Shown: piece by piece, positions 15,212 through 20,261 of the stretch
Layout of the letters: every line of letters starts with the position of its first letter
Position numbering within the stretch: position 1 is the stretch's first letter
NCBI GenBank assembly: GCA_036558645.1
Contig: DATBFG010000049.1
Location: forward strand, 1-20,261
DNA from: DATBFG01 sp036558645
Lineage (GTDB): Bacteria; Acidobacteriota; Terriglobia; Terriglobales; Acidobacteriaceae
Direction of reading: 5' to 3'
DNA length: 20,261 nt
Position numbers and translations under genes: made by a program
Notes under the pieces: model-generated
What the model was told of the DNA's origin: nothing
The model's database searches: none
The model's input: the letters and a program-made list of their open reading frames with translations, nothing else

Positions 15212-16261
15212 ATGTCACGAATCACCACAGCGTTTGTTCACGGGATTCTGCTCTCTGCGCTGGCCGTTTTGGCCGTCGCCCAAGCTCCCAAAGATTCAGA
15301 GCTCATTGCCGAAGTCAACGGAGAGAAACTGACTCGTGCTGATTTTGAACACCTTGAATCCAGCAAGCTGCTGCAAGCCCGCTATCAGTACTACGAAGCG
15401 GAGCGTAAAGCAGTCGATGATCTGATAGACCAGCGATTGCTCGAACAGCAGGCCCGCCAACAGGGTCTCGCTGTCGATCAACTCCTGGAACGCGAAATCA
15501 CTGCCAAACTTCAGCCCGACCCGACAGAAGACCAGATTCGTATCTATTACGAAGGCATGGAAACCGACAAGACTTACGAAGAGATGAGGGACAAGATTCG
15601 CACGCATATTCACGATGTTCGACTGAACAAGGCGAAGGCGGCATATCTAGTCAGCCTGCGGCAGCAATCCAAAATCATGGTCGACCTCGAGCCGCCGTCT
15701 GCGTTGGTGAATGTCGCCAACTCCCCAGTGCGCGGGAACAAGGAGGCACCGATACTCCTGGTGGAATTTGCCGACTATCAGTGTCCTTATTGCCAGAAAG
15801 TCAATGCGGATCTTGGCAAACTGAAGCAGGAGTTCGGGGATCGCTTGGCGCTGGTCTACAAGGATTTCCCCTTGCCTATGCATCCGAACGCGCAAAAGGC
15901 TGCCGAGGCCGCACGCTGTGCGGACGCCCAGGGGAAGTTCTGGGAATATCACGACCTGCTATTTTCCGAAAAGAAGCTCGAGGTAAGTGACCTCAAGTTG
16001 CAGGCGCGAAAGCTGAGTCTGAATGGTACGAGTTTCGATCAGTGTTTGGACTCGGGAGAGAAAGCTTCTCTCGTGCAAAGGGATGCTGATGAAGGGAAGC
16101 GTCTCGGATTGAGTGGCACCCCTAGTTTCTTTCTGAACGGGCACTTTTTCAGTGGCGCACTTACTTACGCAGCTCTTCGCGACATGGTAGCCCAGCAGCT
16201 GCAAACCGCATCGTTGTCACCAAACAAGGGAGCGTCCGCGACGGAGTCCTCGACGAGATGA
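15212..16261 (+). CDS. exported SurA-N-like / DsbA-like disulfide oxidoreductase
   Basis: 349 residues from ATG 15212, chosen because GGAGGA (15200-15205) lies 6 nt upstream and a signal peptide follows at once (about 1-24, ending AVAQA). A longer frame from 15050 overlaps the previous gene and buries this signal. Residues about 30-160 resemble the SurA/PpiC N-terminal chaperone helices (VNGEKLTRADFE, DDLIDQRLLEQQ). Residues about 168-330 form a DsbA-type thioredoxin fold: catalytic CPYC at 191-194 in FADYQCPYC, KDFPLPMHP, and cis-proline P304 in SGTPSFFLNG. A second cysteine pair, C236 and C278, recalls BdbD-type proteins. It probably makes or rearranges disulfides in exported proteins; the two Cys-rich genes just upstream are attractive clients. 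A strong hairpin closes the unit. Confidence 0.88.
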   Translation: MSRITTAFVHGILLSALAVLAVAQAPKDSELIAEVNGEKLTRADFEHLESSKLLQARYQYYEAERKAVDDLIDQRLLEQQARQQGLAVDQLLEREITAKLQPDPTEDQIRIYYEGMETDKTYEEMRDKIRTHIHDVRLNKAKAAYLVSLRQQSKIMVDLEPPSALVNVANSPVRGNKEAPILLVEFADYQCPYCQKVNADLGKLKQEFGDRLALVYKDFPLPMHPNAQKAAEAARCADAQGKFWEYHDLLFSEKKLEVSDLKLQARKLSLNGTSFDQCLDSGEKASLVQRDADEGKRLGLSGTPSFFLNGHFFSGALTYAALRDMVAQQLQTASLSPNKGASATESSTR

Positions 16262-16281
16262 GCTCTGTGGGTGATAACGCC

Positions 16282-16318
16282 TGGATGACGGAAGCTCGAT
16301 GAGACCTTCCGTCATCCA
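16282..16318 (+). terminator. 13-bp stem-loop after the DsbA-like gene
   Basis: TGGATGACGGAAG (16282-16294) pairs perfectly with CTTCCGTCATCCA (16306-16318); the loop is 11 nt. It starts 20 nt after the stop codon. The following bases (TTGGTTCGTTGG) are T-rich but not a clean T-run, so termination is likely but may be inefficient. It marks the end of the regulator/Cys-rich/DsbA block. Confidence 0.55.
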
Positions 16319-16585
16319 TTGGTTCGTTGGGTGCATTGGACAGTGGCCTTGCCGGCCTTGGCATTGAGAATGTTGCCGTCTACCTTTAATACCCCTATGC
16401 AAAGACGAATCGGGTTCCTGAATCACTCCTGTGGAGAACAAAACAGGGGTCTGTCGATGTCCTTGTTCTATTGCAGTATGGTACGCCGTCAACTGCTGCT
16501 GACAATCCATTACAGGTTTTGGCCCAGACTCCGAAAACGGATGCACTAGGCGGTCAGTGAGCAGTGTAGATGGAGACAGCACGCC
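16319..16585. other. non-coding gap
   Basis: Between the hairpin and the small membrane-protein ORF I see no convincing gene, promoter or RNA. Overlapping frames on both strands here lack ribosome binding sites and recognisable motifs. Confidence 0.5.
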
Positions 16586-16795
16586 ATGTCCCCACCCAAA
16601 CGATCACTGTTCGATAGACTTGAAAATGAGCCCTTGGCGACCGTTGTTATTCGGCTTCTAATGTACGTTTTTTGCATCGTGTTCGCCGCCGCTATCTTGT
16701 GGGTCTGGGGTCATCGCTATGCCGCGTGGATCACGGTCATCGCAGGAACTCTGCTAATAGGCATATTATCGTTGAGACATTTCTCACGACACTAG
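16586..16795 (+). CDS. possible small two-helix membrane protein
   Basis: 69 residues. A charged cytosolic start (MSPPKRSLFDRLENEP) precedes two hydrophobic segments, about 18-41 and 47-62, joined by a short GHRYAA turn, and it ends in a basic tail (RHFSRH). This composition is hard to obtain by chance and suggests a real membrane protein. GGAG is about 10 nt upstream, a little far. I recognise no family. It stands alone between two large transcription units, with no partner apparent. Confidence 0.5.
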   Translation: MSPPKRSLFDRLENEPLATVVIRLLMYVFCIVFAAAILWVWGHRYAAWITVIAGTLLIGILSLRHFSRH

Positions 16796-17072
16796 CCACC
16801 TCGGATGGGATCCATAAGACCCAGCTGAAAAAGTGCCCAGACCGTGCATCTAATTCGGTGCAAACACTGAGAGCGTCATGACGGGGACACCAAGTCGTTT
16901 GCATGTCCCCAGCGAGCTACCACCCTCGCTAAGGCCGAAGCAAGAAATCCGAAAAAGGCGATCGTCGGGGCAAGGCCATCGGCTAAAACCAATCCCGTAG
17001 ACATGATCCGCTGGCTTGCCCTAAGGTGATCAAACAGAGTGTGAGACGATTCACCTGATCTCCCTCACCACC

Positions 17073-19523
17073 ATGAGTGAAGCCATACAGAGTTTGCTTC
17101 AGGATCTCCGATACTCGGCACGGCAGTTCATCAAAAATCCGGGATTCGCGCTCACCGCAGTCATTTCGTTGGCCCTTGGTGTTGGAGCGGCAACGGCTGT
17201 TTTCAGCGTGATCTACGCAGTGCTGATGAATCCCTATCCCTACCCTGAAGCAGATCGTATCGTACGGCTCACTACCCAGAGCGTAGCGGGTTCTGGCGAC
17301 ACCATTTATCTCAACGGGGCTGAGATTCAGGCGCTAAGGCAATCACCAGTGGTCGAAAACGTACTAGCGATCGACTATCAGCCACTGATTCTGACGGGGC
17401 AAGATCTTCCCGAGAATGTCAACACGGTGAGCCTTACCTCGAACAGTTTTCAGGATCTCGGTGTCCCCCCGCTGCGCGGACGTGGACTCTGGCCATCCGA
17501 CGCAATTGATGGTCAAGACCCGAAATCTGTGGTCGTGCTTTCTTACAGATTTTGGCGCAAGCATTACTTGTCCAATCCGGATGTAGTCGGCCGCACACTG
17601 CAGCTCGATCATCGCAACTATGAGATTGTGGGCGTCGCAGCACCGCGATTCACTTGGGGCGGAGGTGACGTCTATCTTCCGCTGAAACTAATGCGGGATC
17701 CGGGCCGCACCTCACTCATCAATTTGCTTTTGCGCCCGAGTGTCAGCCGCGCTGAGGCCGATGCCGCATTGCAACCCCTCGTGAAAAGGTTTGCCAGGTA
17801 CATGCCGAATGATTTTCCCGATGTTTTTCGAGTCCATGTGCTGGGCCTGAACGATTGGGTTGTTGGCTCCATGGGTGGAACCCTGTACCTAGTTTTTGGT
17901 GCGGTGATGTTGCTGCTTGTGATCGGGTGTGGAAATGTCTCGATTCTGATGCTAGCTCGCGGCACGGCCCGGCAGCATGAATTGGCGGTGAGAGCCGCTA
18001 TCGGTGCGGGACGCTTGCGAATCATCCGTCAGTTGCTTACTGACGCTCTGCTCCTGGCGGCATGTGGGGCCGCATTGGGCATCCTTTGTTCTTACGGGGC
18101 CCTGGCACTCATTCAGAACTTGCTTCCGCGATCTACTTTCGCCTCCGAGGTCGTGATTCGCATCAACCTGCCAGTTCTTCTTTTTTGCGTCACAGTCGCT
18201 CTAGGCACGGGCGTGCTGTTCGGGCTATGGCCTGCCCTTCGACTGTCACGTACGTCTCTAGACCAGATCATGCGATCCGGAGTGCGTAGTGTTGCCGGCA
18301 ACGTCCCGGGACACAGTGCCCATAGCATGCTGATCGCATCACAGGTGGCGCTGACATTATTGTTGCTCGCATCTGCGGGATCGTCGATGAAGGCCTTCAC
18401 CCAGTTGATCCACCAACCCCTTGGCTACGATCCGCACAATGTGATGGCAGTAGGAATTCCCCTGCGGCAAGATTCCTATCGCACCTGGGCCGTACGCGCC
18501 GAATATTTTGAGCAACTGCGAAAAAAGGTGGCGGAAACGCCGGGTGTGACGACGGCGGCCATTTCCACCGATGCGACGCCGCCGGAGAACGGATGGAACA
18601 TCGGAATTGAGATCCTGGGCAAACCCGCGATGAGACCTCCGTTGGTTTCTGCCAACCTGGTAAGTCCACAGTATTTCGCGGCTCTCGGCATTCCCCTGCT
18701 GCAAGGACGGATTTGGAACGATGCTGAGAATTACAAAGGCGCCCACGTGGCCGTGATTAACCACGCGCTGGCACAGCGGTGCTTTCTAAATGGGGATGCC
18801 ATCGGGCATTCACTGAAGATGCCAGGAATCGAGGGCAATCCCGCTACCATCTTGTCGCCGCCAAATATCGGAGCATCCTGGCTGCAGATTGTGGGCGTCG
18901 TTGGCGATGCCCGCAACGATGGGCTACGGAGTTCCCCCAGGCCAGCCGTTTACGTCCCTTCTACGCTCAGCATGGGAGAGGAGATGGATATTCTGATTCG
19001 CTCGCAGGTCCCTCCGCTGACGCTGTTGCACGGAGTGCGCGAACAGTTGAGGGCAATCAACCCCGATCAGCAAACCAACAGTTACGTCTATGATCTTGAG
19101 ACTCGGCTTACTGATGAACCGGAGTGGCAGCAAGAACATGTCGCTGCCTGGATTTTCGGGGTTCTTGCCTGGCTCGCACTAGCTTTGGCGGCCGTGGGGT
19201 TACACAGCGTGGTGTCCTACACAGTGGCACAACGGACGAATGAATTCGGGGTTCGCATGGCGCTGGGAGCGCAACGCCGAGATGTGCTGGGAATCGTCTG
19301 TAGGTCGGCGTTAGCGAGCCTCGGTGCAGGAATTTTCGCAGGTTTCGGCCTTTCGCTGGCTTTAGGCAAAATCATTGCGACGTGGGCACAAGGGAACCCT
19401 CGTGACCCTATTGTCCTTTTGGGCGGAACGATTCTGCTGAGCCTGGTCTCTGGGCTGGCCTGCGCGATCCCAGCGCACCGTGCTTCCAAAGTCGATCCTA
19501 TGATTGCGATACGTTACGAGTAA
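17073..19523 (+). CDS. ADOP-family ABC transporter permease (MacB/FtsX-like), copy 2
   Basis: 816 residues with the same architecture as the protein at 3758-6217. The N-terminal signature LLQDLRYSARQFIKNPGF leads into the first helix (SLALGVGAATAVFSVIYAVL); then come a MacB-like periplasmic core, a first FtsX domain (about 265-400, GCGNVSILMLARGTARQHE), a second core and a second FtsX domain at 689-816 (AQRTNEFGVRMALGAQRRDV), ending VDPMIAIRYE. It is clearly divergent from copy 1 in the periplasmic cores (for example MNPYPYPEADRIVRL after the first helix), so the two are old paralogues that probably serve different partners. No ATPase gene is nearby. No clear Shine-Dalgarno precedes the ATG; the start is chosen because the conserved N-terminus begins there. 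Confidence 0.93.
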   Translation: MSEAIQSLLQDLRYSARQFIKNPGFALTAVISLALGVGAATAVFSVIYAVLMNPYPYPEADRIVRLTTQSVAGSGDTIYLNGAEIQALRQSPVVENVLAIDYQPLILTGQDLPENVNTVSLTSNSFQDLGVPPLRGRGLWPSDAIDGQDPKSVVVLSYRFWRKHYLSNPDVVGRTLQLDHRNYEIVGVAAPRFTWGGGDVYLPLKLMRDPGRTSLINLLLRPSVSRAEADAALQPLVKRFARYMPNDFPDVFRVHVLGLNDWVVGSMGGTLYLVFGAVMLLLVIGCGNVSILMLARGTARQHELAVRAAIGAGRLRIIRQLLTDALLLAACGAALGILCSYGALALIQNLLPRSTFASEVVIRINLPVLLFCVTVALGTGVLFGLWPALRLSRTSLDQIMRSGVRSVAGNVPGHSAHSMLIASQVALTLLLLASAGSSMKAFTQLIHQPLGYDPHNVMAVGIPLRQDSYRTWAVRAEYFEQLRKKVAETPGVTTAAISTDATPPENGWNIGIEILGKPAMRPPLVSANLVSPQYFAALGIPLLQGRIWNDAENYKGAHVAVINHALAQRCFLNGDAIGHSLKMPGIEGNPATILSPPNIGASWLQIVGVVGDARNDGLRSSPRPAVYVPSTLSMGEEMDILIRSQVPPLTLLHGVREQLRAINPDQQTNSYVYDLETRLTDEPEWQQEHVAAWIFGVLAWLALALAAVGLHSVVSYTVAQRTNEFGVRMALGAQRRDVLGIVCRSALASLGAGIFAGFGLSLALGKIIATWAQGNPRDPIVLLGGTILLSLVSGLACAIPAHRASKVDPMIAIRYE

Positions 19524-19611
19524 TAGGCCGTCCGCACCGCCCAAGAGGTTCGGGTCCATCATTCGCGATCAATCTCGATTCCGCCTAAGACCTTTGGTTT
19601 CGGGTCAATTC

Positions 19612-19641
19612 GCATTCAGCTGCATTGCAGGCATTCAGCTG
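19612..19641. repeat. 11-bp direct repeat upstream of the GNAT gene
   Basis: GCATTCAGCTG occurs at 19612-19622 and again at 19631-19641, 19 bp apart start to start, close to two helical turns. It lies 20-49 bp ahead of the GNAT start and could be an operator. It could also be a small replication slip. Confidence 0.3.
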
Positions 19642-19660
19642 ATATGGGACGATCTAAGGC

Positions 19661-20143
19661 ATGCGCATCCGCCCTGCCCAAGAGGACGATGCTCCCGCCA
19701 TCTGGCGCATTATCGGCCCGACAATCCGCTCTGGCGAGACTTACACGCTTGACCGCGATATGACTGAGGCGAGTGCTCTTGCATATTGGCTGGGTGAAGA
19801 CAAGGAGACGTTTGTCGCCGAGGAAGACAGCGAGATTCTCGGCACCTACTACATTCGTCCGAATCAAGCGGGTGGGGGCAGGCACATTTGCAACTGCGGA
19901 TACATGACGAGTGCTGCTGCAACGGGCCGCGGTGTGGCTCGTGCGATGTGTCAGCACTCCTTGGATCACGCTCGGCAGCGCGGTTATCGCGGAATGCAGT
20001 TTAACTTTGTAGTCAGCACCAATACACGGGCCGTGGCGCTTTGGGAATCATTCGGTTTTGAAGTCATCGGACGTTTGCCGCAAGCGTTTGACCATCCCAC
20101 ACATGGATATGTGGATGCGCTCGTGATGTTTCGCTCGCTTTAG
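19661..20143 (+). CDS. GNAT-family N-acetyltransferase
   Basis: 160 residues, the usual size for a stand-alone Gcn5-related acetyltransferase, which moves an acetyl group from acetyl-CoA to an amine. It starts MRIRPAQEDD, the usual first strand. Motif A, which binds CoA pyrophosphate, is ATGRGVARAMCQHSLDHARQ (87-106). The later VSTNTRAVALWESFGFEVIG (118-137) is the typical motif B region with the conserved Asn, Trp and GF. The substrate cannot be inferred; small-molecule or antibiotic-type amine acetylation is typical. It follows the ADOP permease by 137 bp, probably a separate transcript. The ribosome binding site is weak. Confidence 0.88.
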   Translation: MRIRPAQEDDAPAIWRIIGPTIRSGETYTLDRDMTEASALAYWLGEDKETFVAEEDSEILGTYYIRPNQAGGGRHICNCGYMTSAAATGRGVARAMCQHSLDHARQRGYRGMQFNFVVSTNTRAVALWESFGFEVIGRLPQAFDHPTHGYVDALVMFRSL

Positions 20144-20202
20144 TTGAGGACTTCGCTGATCAAACTGGGCTTGCCTTGGTTGCAGAGATTGCTTGCAAGC
20201 GC

Positions 20203-20261
20203 TCAGGCTGCTTCTGCGTGCACCGCTACATCGAACTTCGAGTAATACTTCTTCACGTCAT
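20203..20261 (-). CDS. 3' end of a gene entering from the right edge
   Basis: On the minus strand a frame is open from the window end to TGA at 20203-20205 and encodes the final 18 residues DVKKYYSKFDVAVHAEAA. The sequence looks like a real C-terminus (Lys/Tyr-rich, then an Ala/Glu tail), but it is too short to name. It is convergent with the GNAT gene, 59 bp away; a perfect palindrome GCTTGCAAGC (20191-20200) lies between them. Confidence 0.5.
   Translation of the reverse strand, partial: DVKKYYSKFDVAVHAEAA

Noticed and set aside
16319..16549. 76-codon ORF after the terminator hairpin
   Set aside because: It begins beside the hairpin and has no ribosome binding site or recognisable motif.
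17024..17056. AGGTGA...TCACCT inverted pair upstream of the second ADOP permease
   Set aside because: Six-base arms 21 bases apart are expected by chance; there is no similarity to the palindrome before the first permease.
1..20261. tRNA, rRNA, CRISPR, transposase or phage genes
   Set aside because: I looked for clover-leaf or conserved RNA sequence, regular repeat-spacer patterns and DDE or integrase motifs, and found none convincing. Short RNAs could be missed without a covariance search.

Overview
The window most likely comes from an Acidobacteriota genome (moderately GC-rich, soil type). This rests on two 'acidobacterial duplicated orphan permeases' (ADOP), a membrane Ser/Thr kinase with a C-terminal PD40 propeller, the remains of a GloVer-type tandem-repeat protein, and small Cys-rich exported proteins of a kind I associate with this phylum. 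The assignment is from gene content only.

Layout, left to right. 1-229: window edge, perhaps the last codons of a + strand gene. 230-2875 (-): transmembrane Ser/Thr kinase/PD40 protein with a near-consensus sigma-70 promoter. 2876-3757: no intact gene; it holds that promoter, one arm of a diverged inverted repeat, a frameshifted GloVer-repeat pseudogene and a perfect palindrome ahead of the next gene. 3758-6217 (+): first ADOP permease. 6218-6479: second arm of the inverted repeat with a 49-codon ORF. 6480-11333: a pyrimidine/hydantoin degradation cluster: dihydropyrimidinase/hydantoinase (-), divergent LLM-class flavin/F420 oxidoreductase (+), and a nitrilase-family beta-ureidopropionase (-) followed 28 nt later by an NCS1 (Mhp1-like) transporter (-). 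Uptake, ring opening and carbamoyl removal are all encoded. The classical dihydropyrimidine dehydrogenase is not, and the LLM enzyme sits where an oxidoreductase step would be expected.

11457-12575 (+): exported kelch propeller protein. 12990-13565 (+): orphan LuxR-family regulator behind a strong promoter and a long leader. 13783-14361 and 14452-15093 (+): tandem paralogous exported proteins, each with eight alignable cysteines. 15212-16261 (+): exported SurA-N/DsbA-type thiol oxidoreductase, closed by a 13-bp hairpin. These four genes are co-oriented. The last three look like a functional set (substrates plus disulfide catalyst), with the regulator as a possible controller; this is the best candidate here for an undescribed system.

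16586-16795 (+): possible small two-helix membrane protein. 17073-19523 (+): second ADOP permease. 19661-20143 (+): GNAT acetyltransferase. 20203-20261 (-): tail of a gene entering from the right edge. I saw no tRNA, rRNA, CRISPR array, insertion sequence or phage gene.
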